DNA of 17,934 nt from Planctomycetota bacterium (GTDB lineage: Bacteria; Planctomycetota; Phycisphaerae; Phycisphaerales; UBA1924), in the NCBI GenBank assembly GCA_023434205.1, contig JAEYTB010000260.1:1-17934 (forward strand). The letters are read 5' to 3'. The position numbers were made by a program, and so were the translations under genes. Positions 1-7,643 of the stretch are shown piece by piece; position 1 is the first letter of the stretch; each line of letters begins with the position of its first letter. Below the pieces are notes generated by a model that ran no database searches, was not told where the DNA came from, and saw nothing but the letters and a program-made list of their open reading frames with translations.

Positions 1-3000
1 GTGAGGAGGGAGGCGACGTTGCGGAGTGCGTCGGCGGCGGCGCCGTTGAGGCGGACCTCATCGACCATGAAGCGGACGCGGCCGCCCTCGAGGGGGATGC
101 CCTCGATGGGGACGAGGCGGTCGATGATGAGCTGGGGCTCGCCGCGTTTGAGGTCTACGCGGCCGAGGACGAAGAGGACGCGTTCGACCTCGGCGAGGTG
201 GCCGTACTTGGCGAAGTTGTCGGAGAAGAGGGCGCAGTCGCAGGCGCCGTGCATGTCCTCGATGGTGAGGATGGCCATTTTCTGGCCGGCGTTCTTGCCG
301 GTCTTGAGGATGAGGGTGCGGACGGACTGGACCATGGCGGCGACGACGGCGCGCTGGTCCTGCTGCATTTCCTTGATGGCGGCGGTGGTGGCGGTGGTGA
401 AGATGCCGGCCCAGCTCTTCCAGCGGTCGAGGGGGTGGCTGGAGACGTAAAAGCCCAGGGCGTCTTTCTCCTGGGCGAGGGTCTCGGTCTCGCTCCAGGG
501 CTCGGACTTGGCGAGGGCGATGGCGGGCGGCTGGGTGGTGGCGGCGGGGCCCCCGAAGAGGGCGGCCTGGCCGGCGGCCTTGTCGGCGGCGGCGCGCTGG
601 CCGGCACTGAGGGCCTGCTCGATGGTCGCCACCATGGCGCTGCGGGCGGGGCGCGAGTGGACGCTGTCGAAGGCGCCGCACTTGATGAGCGCCTCGAGGG
701 TGCTCTTGTTGACCGAGCCGGGGGGCATGCGCTCGCAGAAGTCGAAGAGGCTGGTGAAGGGGCCGCTCTTGAGGCGCTCGGTGATGATGGACTCGATGGC
801 CTTGTCGCCGGCGCCCTTGAGGGCCTTCAGGCCGAAGCGGACGTGGCCGTGGCGGGCCGTGCGGGGCTCGGACTCGTCGAAGACCACGGCGAAGTCGGAG
901 AGGGAGAGGTTGATGTCGGGGGGGCGGACCTCAACGCCGACCTTGACCTGCTGGCCGGTGGCGGGGTCGATGAAGCGTGTGCGGCGGCAGTCTTCGAGGT
1001 AGGGGATCCAGTCGCTGACCTTGTTGGCGCCGGACTCGAAGGTGAGGAAGGCGGCCATGTACTGGTTGGGGAAGTAGGTTTTGAGGTAGGCGGTCTGGTA
1101 GGCGACGATGGCGTAGCCGGTGCTGTGTGACTTGTTAAACCCGTAGCCCGCGAACTTGAGGATGAGCTCGAAGAGCTCTTCGGCGCCCTGCTTTGTAAGG
1201 CCCTGCTTCTGGGCGCCGTCGACGAACTTGGGGCGCTCCTTCTCGATCTTGTCGTGCTTCTTCTTGCTGATGTTCTTGATGAGGGAGTAGGCGTCGCGGA
1301 GCTTGATGCCGCCCAGGCCGTGCACGATCTGCATGACCTGCTCCTGGTAGACCATGACGCCGTAGGTTTCGGCGGTGTAGCGGTCGACGATGTCGTGGAC
1401 TTTGGGGACCTCGGCGGTTCCGTGCTTGCGCTGGTTGTAGTCGGGGATCAGGTCCATCGGGCCGGGGCGGAAGAGGGCGTTGGCGGCGATGAGGTCCTCG
1501 AGGCGGTCGGGCTTCATCTCGACGAGGAGGCGGCGCATGCCGCCGGACTCGAACTGGAAGACGCCGGTAGTCTCGCCGCGGCGGAAGAGGTCGAAGGCCT
1601 TCTGGTCGCTGAAGTCGAGGCGGTCGAGGTCGAGGGGGTGGGCGCGGGAGGCGGGTTCTGTACCGGCCTGGATGGCGGCGTAGTCGTCGGCGCGGCCGAC
1701 GGCGTTCCAGATCTCCGCTTCGCTGAGGGTCTCGCGGATGAGCTTCTGGGCGCGGGCGACGATGGAGATCGTGCGCAGGCCCAGGAAGTCCATCTTGAGC
1801 AGGCCCATCTTCTCGCAGGTGGGGCCGTCCCACTGGGTGACGACCTCGTTGTCGGCCGCGTTGGTCTGGCGGTACAGCGGGACGATCTCGTGGAGGGGGC
1901 GGGTGGCGACGATGACGCCCGCGGCGTGGACGCTGGCGTGGCGGGCCTGGCCCTCGATGCCCATCGCGTTGTCGATGAGCTGGCGGACCTGGGGCTCTTT
2001 GTCGTAGAGCTTCTTGAGGTCGGGCTCGGCGGTGAGGGCGTCCTCGAGCGTCATGCCCAGGGTTTCGGGGATGAGCTTGGCGATTTTGTCCACGTCGGCG
2101 AGGGGCATCTCGAGGACGCGGCCGACATCGCGGACGGCGGCGCGGGCCTTGAGGGTTCCGAAGGTGATGATCTGCGCGACGTGGCCGTACTTGTTGCGGA
2201 CGTAGTTGATGACGCTGGCGCGTCCGTCCTGGCAGAGGTCGATGTCGATATCGGGGTATTCGGAGCGGTCGGGGTCGGTGAAGCGTTCGAATAGCAGGCC
2301 GTAGCGGACGGGGCAGGCGTTGGAGAGGCCCAGGACGTAGCCGACCATGGTGCCGACGCCCGAGCCGCGGGCGAGGGCGGGGACGCCGTTCTGCCGGCCC
2401 CAGTTGACGAAGTCCCAGACGATGAGGAAGTAGGCGGAGATGTTCTTGCCGGCGAGGATGCCGAGCTCGCGTTCAAGGCGGGCGGTGCGGGCGGCGACCT
2501 CGTCGGAGCCGTCGCGGGGCGGCGGGGTGCCCCGGGGGCCGTAGCGCCAGACCATGCCGGCCTCGGAGAGGAGGCGCAGGGCGGTGTCGCACTCGGTCTT
2601 GGCCTCTGCGAGCAGGCGCTCGCGTTCGGCCTCGTCGCAGCCGTCCTGGACGTGGAAGGGGATGACCTCGAAGCACTGGCAGTAGGCCTTGTACCAGGCG
2701 GTGAGGTCGCCGGCGAAGCGGGGGTCGGCGTGGTGCGGGAGGGAGGTGAGCGGCCAGCGTTCAACCCCCCCACCGCCGGGCTCGGGCTGGCCGGGGGCGG
2801 TGACGCGGACGCGGACCATGGGGGCGTGGTTGGCGCCGATGGGGAGGGAGACGTTGCAGCGCTGCGCGATCTTGACGGTGTTGGCGAGGGCGTCGCGGCC
2901 GGCGTCGGCGTACTCCTCCATCACCTCGCGCATCTCGGCGGGGCTCTTGACGTAGAGCTCGCGGGGGTACTTCATCCGCTGGGTGTCGTGCTTGCTCTTG

Positions 3001-3740
3001 CCGGTGCTGATGCAGATGAGGGTGTCGTGGCTGTCGTGGTCTTCGGCGCGGAGGAAGTGGGAGTCGTTGTCGCAGACCAGGGGCAGGTCCAGCTCGCGGG
3101 CGAGCTTGATGAGCAGGGGGTTGATGGCGTTCTGCTCGGGGACGTGGTGCTGGAGCTCGATGTAGAAGTTGCCCTTGGGCAGGTGGGCGGCGTGCCACCG
3201 GGCGGACTCCACGGCGGCGTCCCAGTACTTCTTGTCGGCGCTGCGGGTGTAGGCGAGCAGGTGCTCGCCGATCTCGCTGCCCAGGTGGCCGTTGATGGCG
3301 ATGAGGCCGGCGCTGTGCTTGTGGAGCAGTTCGCGGTCGACGCGCGGCTTGTAGTAGAAGCCGGTGAGGTAGGCCTCGCTGCACAGGACCAGCAGGTTGC
3401 GCCAGCCCTCGTTGTTCTCGGCGAGGAGGACCAGGTGGTAGCCGCCCTCGCCGCCGCCGCTGTAGGTGCGGTCGGTCCGGGGCTTTCCGGGGGGCGTGAC
3501 GTAGGCCTCGACGCCCAGGATGGGCTTGATGTTCTTTTCTTTGCAGGCCTGGTAGAAGGCGACGGCGCCGAAGATGTTGCCGTGGTCGGTGACGCCCACG
3601 GCCTTCATGCCCAGCTCGGCGACGCGGGCGACGAGCTTGTCGATGCGGTTGCCACCGTCGAGCAGGGAGTACTCGGTGTGGAGGTGCAGGTGGACAAACT
3701 CGCCCAGGTCGGGCGGGGGGCTGGACGGTCCGTCGGCCAT
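1..3740 (-). CDS. dnaE: DNA polymerase III subunit alpha (3' end cut by the window edge)
   Basis: This is the catalytic subunit of the replicative DNA polymerase. The minus-strand frame from ATG 3740 is open to the window edge, giving about 1246 residues; only a short C-terminal tail should be missing. In order it shows a PHP domain (about 15-240; HLHLH at 17-21, TDHGN near 53, D226 and H228), the polymerase palm with PDIDID at 496-501 (catalytic Asp 497 and 499) and a third Asp at 651 in KMDFLGLRT. It then has the RPGPMDLIPDY and GYGFNKSHSTGYA finger motifs, a helix-hairpin-helix region (FGLKALKGAGDKAIE) and an OB-fold near 1180-1210. The family usually has about 1150-1250 residues, so it is full size. 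The PHP metal ligands look retained, unlike in E. coli. No Shine-Dalgarno precedes the ATG; TATCCT lies 6 nt upstream, suggesting a leaderless mRNA. Confidence 0.97.
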   Translation of the reverse strand, partial: MADGPSSPPPDLGEFVHLHLHTEYSLLDGGNRIDKLVARVAELGMKAVGVTDHGNIFGAVAFYQACKEKNIKPILGVEAYVTPPGKPRTDRTYSGGGEGGYHLVLLAENNEGWRNLLVLCSEAYLTGFYYKPRVDRELLHKHSAGLIAINGHLGSEIGEHLLAYTRSADKKYWDAAVESARWHAAHLPKGNFYIELQHHVPEQNAINPLLIKLARELDLPLVCDNDSHFLRAEDHDSHDTLICISTGKSKHDTQRMKYPRELYVKSPAEMREVMEEYADAGRDALANTVKIAQRCNVSLPIGANHAPMVRVRVTAPGQPEPGGGGVERWPLTSLPHHADPRFAGDLTAWYKAYCQCFEVIPFHVQDGCDEAERERLLAEAKTECDTALRLLSEAGMVWRYGPRGTPPPRDGSDEVAARTARLERELGILAGKNISAYFLIVWDFVNWGRQNGVPALARGSGVGTMVGYVLGLSNACPVRYGLLFERFTDPDRSEYPDIDIDLCQDGRASVINYVRNKYGHVAQIITFGTLKARAAVRDVGRVLEMPLADVDKIAKLIPETLGMTLEDALTAEPDLKKLYDKEPQVRQLIDNAMGIEGQARHASVHAAGVIVATRPLHEIVPLYRQTNAADNEVVTQWDGPTCEKMGLLKMDFLGLRTISIVARAQKLIRETLSEAEIWNAVGRADDYAAIQAGTEPASRAHPLDLDRLDFSDQKAFDLFRRGETTGVFQFESGGMRRLLVEMKPDRLEDLIAANALFRPGPMDLIPDYNQRKHGTAEVPKVHDIVDRYTAETYGVMVYQEQVMQIVHGLGGIKLRDAYSLIKNISKKKHDKIEKERPKFVDGAQKQGLTKQGAEELFELILKFAGYGFNKSHSTGYAIVAYQTAYLKTYFPNQYMAAFLTFESGANKVSDWIPYLEDCRRTRFIDPATGQQVKVGVEVRPPDINLSLSDFAVVFDESEPRTARHGHVRFGLKALKGAGDKAIESIITERLKSGPFTSLFDFCERMPPGSVNKSTLEALIKCGAFDSVHSRPARSAMVATIEQALSAGQRAAADKAAGQAALFGGPAATTQPPAIALAKSEPWSETETLAQEKDALGFYVSSHPLDRWKSWAGIFTTATTAAIKEMQQDQRAVVAAMVQSVRTLILKTGKNAGQKMAILTIEDMHGACDCALFSDNFAKYGHLAEVERVLFVLGRVDLKRGEPQLIIDRLVPIEGIPLEGGRVRFMVDEVRLNGAAADALRNVASLL

Positions 3741-3746
3741 GAACAC

Positions 3747-3752
3747 AGGATA
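3747..3752 (-). promoter_or_regulatory. Putative -10 element of dnaE (leaderless)
   Basis: On the minus strand TATCCT is followed by exactly 6 nt (gtgttc) and then the dnaE ATG. Transcription would be expected to start at or next to the A of the start codon. No purine-rich ribosome site lies between. No convincing -35 hexamer was found 16-18 bp upstream, so this rests on the -10 match, the spacing and the missing Shine-Dalgarno. Confidence 0.4.
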
Positions 3753-3809
3753 TCGAGGTCACCCGAACCGACACCTAAGCCACAGCGAAACCACAAGGGG
3801 TCGGCTCCC

Positions 3810-3815
3810 TAGAAT
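3810..3815 (+). promoter_or_regulatory. Putative -10 element of the 3822 gene (leaderless)
   Basis: TAGAAT matches TATAAT at 5 of 6 positions and ends 6 nt before the GTG at 3822, so the predicted transcript would begin at the start codon itself. No Shine-Dalgarno is present. The -35 region (around 3787-3792, GAAACC) is poor. It faces the dnaE -10 across an 81-bp divergent spacer. Confidence 0.4.
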
Positions 3816-3821
3816 GCTCCC

Positions 3822-4112
3822 GTGTTCACGATCACGACCATCCGTGAGAAGGCCACCTCGATGGGGCGGGTCATCGAGGTGGTGCAGCGGCAGCCCGGCT
3901 GGGTATCGCGGCTCGCGGCCAGCGCGGGGCTGATCGTCTGTGTGCTGGTCGCGCTGGCGATTCTGATTCCTGTGATTCTGGTGATCGCGGTGGTGTTTCT
4001 CGTGGGGATGGGGATCGGGTGGGTGCGCGGGCTGTTCATCCGAACGAAGGAGCCCAACGGGCTGCTGGATGGGCGGCGGAACGTGCGGGTCGTGGAGCGC
4101 ACGGAGGGCTGA
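3822..4112 (+). CDS. Small membrane protein of unknown function
   Basis: This 96-residue protein has a short polar N-terminus (about 1-32), a long, very hydrophobic stretch at about 33-64 (LIVCVLVALAILIPVILVIA and onward) that could form one long or two short membrane helices, and a basic C-terminus (RRNVRVVER). I do not recognise a family. The GTG start is chosen because a TAGAAT hexamer ends 6 nt upstream; an internal ATG at codon 14 is the alternative. Its stop is 3 nt before the next start, and the GGAGGG serving as ribosome site for the next gene lies inside its last codons, so the two are almost certainly co-transcribed and translationally coupled. It is divergent from dnaE. The job is unknown; coupling to a zinc-ribbon membrane protein suggests a shared membrane complex, which is inference. 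Confidence 0.75.
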   Translation: MFTITTIREKATSMGRVIEVVQRQPGWVSRLAASAGLIVCVLVALAILIPVILVIAVVFLVGMGIGWVRGLFIRTKEPNGLLDGRRNVRVVERTEG

Positions 4113-4115
4113 GGC

Positions 4116-4514
4116 GTGCCCGGGCGCTGCGTGCGGTGCGGCTATGACCTGACAGCGCATGAGGTCGGGAGCGTCACGTGCCCGGAGTGCGGGCGGGCGC
4201 ACACGGCGTGGGGGCCCGAGGCGAACGGTCGGCGCTGGATGGTCCACCTTGCGGTGATTGTGTGGCCGTGGGTGGTGTGGGGCGTGGCGCGGGCGTTCGC
4301 GGGCTCGCCGTTCATGAAGGTGCTGGTCTTTTTCCTGGGCGTGTTCGGTGTGATCTGGGTGCTGGCGGCGATCCCCGCGGTGTACCACTGGGTGCGGCGG
4401 CAGGGAGAGTTTGAGGGTGGGCCCTCGGTGAGGGCGGTCGTCGCATCGCCGTTCGTGTGCGCCGCCGCGGCAGCGGCGCCGTCGGGTATCGCCTGGGTGG
4501 TCAGCCGGATGTAG
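4116..4514 (+). CDS. Zinc-ribbon membrane protein of planctomycete type
   Basis: This 132-residue protein opens with a treble-clef-like zinc ribbon: C5-x2-C8-GYDL, then C22-PE-C25-GR. This motif is very common in planctomycete proteins and normally sits next to membrane helices. Three hydrophobic segments follow at about 42-62, 66-90 and 108-129. The ribbon probably faces the cytoplasm, but its partner is unknown. The GTG start is set by GGAGGG at 4103-4108, 7 nt upstream and inside the end of the previous gene. The last codons overlap the 3' end of the convergent PIN gene by 14 bp. The function is not established for this family; a scaffold or sensor role is only a guess. Confidence 0.8.
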   Translation: MPGRCVRCGYDLTAHEVGSVTCPECGRAHTAWGPEANGRRWMVHLAVIVWPWVVWGVARAFAGSPFMKVLVFFLGVFGVIWVLAAIPAVYHWVRRQGEFEGGPSVRAVVASPFVCAAAAAAPSGIAWVVSRM

Positions 4515-4974
4515 GGTCGGGGGGTGCGTCGGGTCGGGCTCGCGCGGCCAGCAGGTGGATGAATGTCGAGGGTCGGAGCACCATCACGCCGTCGAGGGTG
4601 CGTCCGTAGTACTCGCCGAAGCACGCTTTGTCGCCGGTTACCAGGTATTCGCAGTTGGCCTCGATGGCACCCATCAGGATTGGAACGTCGTTCGGGTCGG
4701 GCAGTTTCCACGCGCAGAACAGGGGCTGGCTCAGGTCGGGTCCGGGGTGAACTTCCATCTGGGCAAGCAGGTCCTCGAGTTTCGTCAGGACGGCAGGCCC
4801 GTCGGTTCGCCTTTGCAGGTTGTGGTGCGCCTCGTGCGCGGCGTACTCCGAAGTGACCAGAGCCACACCCTTCATGGACCACAGTGTGATCACGCCACCG
4901 CCGATCGCGGCGGAGAAGAGGACGTTGGCGTCGAGGAAGGCTCGTGCGGGCTTGGCCTTATCCAGGTTTGTCAT
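4501..4974 (-). CDS. PIN-domain ribonuclease toxin (AbrB-PIN pair)
   Basis: This 157-residue protein resembles the PIN-family toxin components of toxin-antitoxin modules, which are Mg-dependent ribonucleases. Visible acidic active-site candidates are D15 in FLDANVLFSA, E48 in the helix after SEYAAHE, D96 in DPNDVPI and D115 in LVTGD. The order and spacing fit the PIN fold. The ATG at 4974 is preferred over upstream in-frame starts because the extra N-terminal part is unlike the family and would overlap most of the antitoxin; from 4974 the gene overlaps the antitoxin stop by 17 nt, a usual toxin-antitoxin arrangement. The last 15 or so residues are Pro/Asp/Ala-rich and overlap the convergent zinc-ribbon gene. 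An RNA target cannot be read from the sequence. Confidence 0.85.
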   Translation of the reverse strand: MTNLDKAKPARAFLDANVLFSAAIGGGVITLWSMKGVALVTSEYAAHEAHHNLQRRTDGPAVLTKLEDLLAQMEVHPGPDLSQPLFCAWKLPDPNDVPILMGAIEANCEYLVTGDKACFGEYYGRTLDGVMVLRPSTFIHLLAARARPDAPPDPTSG

Positions 4975-5242
4975 GCGGGATCGAGTCGGGGTCGATTCCC
5001 ATGAGTTGTACCCGTTTACGTGCCGCGGCGTAGTCGGCCTGATCAACGGCGTTGTTGAGGATGAACTCTGCCTGGCGTCGAGGGGAGTATTCCTCGGCGG
5101 GGACCGCGACCGCCTTGCGCAGCGTGATGACGGCGCCCTCAACCTGAACGATCATGAGGGTTCCTTCGTCGAGGCCGAGAGATCTGCGGATTTTGGCGGG
5201 CAGGACGAACGTGCCGCGGGATCCGATCTGGACGGTTTCCAT
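4958..5242 (-). CDS. AbrB/MazE-like antitoxin
   Basis: This 94-residue protein begins with a typical SpoVT-AbrB swapped-hairpin DNA-binding domain (about 1-44): VQIGSRGTFVLPAKIRRSL, then GLDEGTLMIVQVEG. The C-terminal half is helical and charged and is expected to bind and block the PIN toxin encoded directly downstream. The start at 5242 follows a clear GAGGGAGG ribosome site with a 6-nt gap; longer in-frame starts lack one. The stop overlaps the toxin start by 17 nt, so the pair forms one operon. Such antitoxins normally bind their own promoter; here the leader carries overlapping inverted repeats (5310-5343) that are good operator candidates. The AT-rich leader differs from the flanking DNA, which fits acquisition by transfer. 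Confidence 0.85.
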   Translation of the reverse strand: METVQIGSRGTFVLPAKIRRSLGLDEGTLMIVQVEGAVITLRKAVAVPAEEYSPRRQAEFILNNAVDQADYAAARKRVQLMGIDPDSIPHDKPG

Positions 5243-5309
5243 GTGAGGCCTCCCTCGCCGAGCTGACGGCTGCATCGGCCGGATCGCCTTCGAAGGTACG
5301 TGATATTCA

Positions 5310-5343
5310 GGATTTCGGTTCGCCCGAAAATCCGAAAGTCGGA
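5310..5343 (-). promoter_or_regulatory. Putative autoregulatory operator of the AbrB-PIN operon
   Basis: The plus strand reads GGATTTCGG, a 5-nt loop (TTCGC), then CCGAAAATCC: a 9-bp inverted repeat with one bulged A. It overlaps a second repeat, TCCGA-AAG-TCGGA (5331-5343). The core CCGAAA/TTTCGG occurs three times within about 25 bp. It lies 68-101 bp upstream of the antitoxin start in an unusually AT-rich stretch. A clean -35/-10 pair could not be assigned. Confidence 0.45.
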
Positions 5344-5414
5344 ATAAACGGTAATGGAATGTTTGTATGTGCTAACCGATGGTCTGGGGGTGCCTCGGTC
5401 GGTGCGGGGGTCGG

Positions 5415-6554
5415 TCAGGCGTGGCCGTTGGAGGCGACGGGGGCGCGGTCGCGGCCGGCGACCTCGGCGCGGAGGGGGGTTGCGCTGGCGAGGTGGAGGG
5501 TCTGGGTGGGGAAGGCGAAGCTGACGCCCTCTTCCTTGAGGCGGCGGAAGAGCTCGAGGTTGATGCCCTGCTGGACGTCCATGTAGGCATTGAAGTCGGG
5601 GACGAGCATGAAGTAGACGGCCTCGAAGTCGAGGGAATAGGCGCCGAAGGCCTTGAAGTGGGCGCGGTCGAAGCGGGTGCGGCTCTGGTGGAGGATGGCG
5701 TCCTTGACGATGGCGGGGATTTTCTCGAGCTGGTCGGGGGTGGTGCTGTGATCGACGCTGAAGCCGAAGACGATGCGGCGCTCGTTCATGCGCTTGTAGT
5801 TCTGGATGCGGCTGCCGAGCAGGTCGCTGTTGGAGAAGATGAGCTGCTCGCCGCCCAGGGCGCGGACGCGGGTGGTCTTGAGGCCGATCTTTTCGACGGT
5901 GCCCAGCTTGTCGCCGACGATGATGAAGTCGCCGACGACGAAAGGCTTGTCGAGGACGATGGAGAGCGAGCCGAAGAGGTCGCCCAGGATGTTCTGGACG
6001 GCGAGGGCCACGGCGATGCCGCCCACGCCCAGGCCGGCGATCATGGCGGTGACGTCGATGTTGAGGTTGTCCAGGGCGAGCAGGACGACCGCGGCGTAGA
6101 GGATGACCAGGCCCAGGAACCGCACGGCGCCCATGGTGGTGGCAAGGGACGCGTCGGTGGCGTCGTTGCCGCTCTTGTGGCGGCGGATGAACTCGGAGAC
6201 GGCGAAGTCGACGAGGACCGCGCCGTAGAGGGCGGCCTGGATGGCGACCATAACGACGACGAGGACCTGGACAAAGCGCTCGAGGGTGGGCGGCAGGGTC
6301 AGGCGGAGGGTGCCGACGACCAGGGCGACGATGAAGACGACCAGAACGCTGGTCCGCAGGACCAGGCGGGGGAGCATCTCGGCGACGCCGGTGGCCTTGT
6401 TGGAGGCGAAGGCGCGGGCGCGGCCGAGGAGGATGCGGCGGGCGATCCACGCGGCGGTGAAGACCGCGGCGGCCATCAGGGCGGCCCACAGCCAGGCGGA
6501 GACGGTGTTGCCCAGGAACTCACGGGCGAGGAAGTCGTTGAACGAATCGAGCAT
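5415..6554 (-). CDS. MscS-family mechanosensitive ion channel
   Basis: This 379-residue inner-membrane channel should open under membrane tension to release solutes on hypo-osmotic shock. Hydrophobic segments lie at about 18-40, 65-85, 92-115 and 142-163. The pore-lining helix follows at about 168-200, with the Gly/Ala-rich pattern GLGVGGIAVALAVQNILGD, and continues into the conserved beta domain (FVVGDFIIVGDKLGTVEKIG, then QLIFSNSDLLGSRIQNY). The C-terminal part (about 258-360) matches the mixed alpha/beta cytoplasmic vestibule of MscS. It has five membrane segments rather than three, so it belongs to the longer MscS-like group. The ATG at 6554 follows GAGAGGG at a suitable distance. It lies 105 nt downstream of the aminotransferase on the same strand, so co-transcription is possible but not shown. 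Confidence 0.93.
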   Translation of the reverse strand: MLDSFNDFLAREFLGNTVSAWLWAALMAAAVFTAAWIARRILLGRARAFASNKATGVAEMLPRLVLRTSVLVVFIVALVVGTLRLTLPPTLERFVQVLVVVMVAIQAALYGAVLVDFAVSEFIRRHKSGNDATDASLATTMGAVRFLGLVILYAAVVLLALDNLNIDVTAMIAGLGVGGIAVALAVQNILGDLFGSLSIVLDKPFVVGDFIIVGDKLGTVEKIGLKTTRVRALGGEQLIFSNSDLLGSRIQNYKRMNERRIVFGFSVDHSTTPDQLEKIPAIVKDAILHQSRTRFDRAHFKAFGAYSLDFEAVYFMLVPDFNAYMDVQQGINLELFRRLKEEGVSFAFPTQTLHLASATPLRAEVAGRDRAPVASNGHA

Positions 6555-6659
6555 GTCGCGGCCCTCTCAAGTCTGGCGCGGCACCATCGCCGCGCTCACG
6601 ACCCGCCGCCCCCGGCCCGTTCCCCCCAAGGGCTGGTGCGGCGACCCGCGTGCCCAACA

Positions 6660-7637
6660 CTACCCGGTTAGCTCCTGCCAGGCATCCATGAGTCGCCGAG
6701 AAACTTCACCCACGCGCCCTCCCCCGATGCCGCGGCTCTCGACCTGCACGATGGGGAGGACGCCCCAGCTGCTGTTGGTGAGGAAGAGCTCGTCGGCGCT
6801 GAGCACATCGTCGATGGTGAGCATGCGGCGCTCGACGTCGAGCCCCTCGGCGCGTGCGAAGTCGATGACCCAGCGGCGGACGATGCCGGGGAGCACGGGG
6901 CTGGGCATGACCGCGCCGGGGGCGGCGGGCTGCGCGGTCTGGTCGTCGTCGTCCTGTCCCGCGGCGACTTCCTGCTCTTCGGCGCGGGCGATGGGGGTGT
7001 AGAGCGTGCCGCCCCGGACGAGGAAGGCGTTGCTGACGCAGCCGCCGGCGAGGTGGTTGGTGACCTGGAAGACGAGGGCCTCGCCGACGCGCTTGGCGGC
7101 GGCGGCCTGGAGCTCGCGCAGGCGGGGCCAGTAGTTGAGGGTCTTGTGGCCCTGGAAGGGGTCGAGGGGGTTGACGCGGAGATCGGCGAGGACGGCGGCG
7201 GCGCCGCGGTCGAACATCTCGGCGGGGTACTCGGTGGCGGGCTGGGCGACGATGAGGAGGGTGGGGGCGACGCCCTCGGTTGTGGAACCGGGGACGGCCG
7301 CGGGCCTGCCGAGCATGCTGAGGTCGCCGCCGGTGATGGTCAGGCGGACGCGGAGGCGTTTCTGGTCGGGGAGCTCTTCGCCGGCTTTTTCGACGGTGCG
7401 CCGGACGGCCTCTTCGAGGGCGGCGACGCGGAGGGAATCTGAGAGGCCCAGCTGGAGGGCGGAAGCGGCGAGGCGGTCGAGGTGCTCGCGGGCGTGGATG
7501 GTGCGGAATCCGTCGGCGGTTCGGACGGCGAGCATGGTCTCAAAGAGGCCCACGCCGTGCTGGAAACCCGCGTCAAAGGCGGGGATCAGGGCCTCGTCCC
7601 GCGAGGTGAAACGTCCGTTGAGGAACACCGTGGCCAT
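6660..7637 (-). CDS. PLP-dependent aminotransferase/lyase, fold type IV (class IV)
   Basis: This 325-residue enzyme belongs to the family of branched-chain aminotransferase (IlvE), D-amino-acid aminotransferase (Dat) and aminodeoxychorismate lyase (PabC). The N-terminus FLNGRF, the DAGFQHGVGLFET motif (22-34), the PLP-binding Lys165 in GHKTLNYWPRL, the SNAFLV segment (202-207) and LPGIVRR (249-255) support this. Which reaction it performs cannot be told from sequence alone. Two oddities: the Glu that normally precedes GxxSN and contacts the PLP ring nitrogen is Gly198, and an acidic low-complexity insert (about 218-246, with DDDD) sits just before LPGI. No Shine-Dalgarno precedes the ATG; TACGCT lies 6 nt upstream, suggesting a leaderless transcript. 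Confidence 0.9.
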   Translation of the reverse strand: MATVFLNGRFTSRDEALIPAFDAGFQHGVGLFETMLAVRTADGFRTIHAREHLDRLAASALQLGLSDSLRVAALEEAVRRTVEKAGEELPDQKRLRVRLTITGGDLSMLGRPAAVPGSTTEGVAPTLLIVAQPATEYPAEMFDRGAAAVLADLRVNPLDPFQGHKTLNYWPRLRELQAAAAKRVGEALVFQVTNHLAGGCVSNAFLVRGGTLYTPIARAEEQEVAAGQDDDDQTAQPAAPGAVMPSPVLPGIVRRWVIDFARAEGLDVERRMLTIDDVLSADELFLTNSSWGVLPIVQVESRGIGGGRVGEVSRRLMDAWQELTG

Positions 7638-7643
7638 GGGCCA

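Noticed and set aside
198..3812. Several plus-strand open frames of 300-390 codons opposite dnaE
   Set aside because: They are Gly/Val/Asp/Glu-rich shadows. The minus frame is an uninterrupted DnaE with all catalytic residues.
4975..5142. Longer N-terminus for the PIN toxin (start at 5142)
   Set aside because: The extra residues are Arg/Ser/Pro-rich, lie within the antitoxin gene in another frame and have no PIN-family counterpart.
5152..6489. Minus-strand frame of 445 codons overlapping mscS and the antitoxin
   Set aside because: Arg/Pro-rich shadow in another frame; only its tail falls on the antitoxin region and in the wrong frame.
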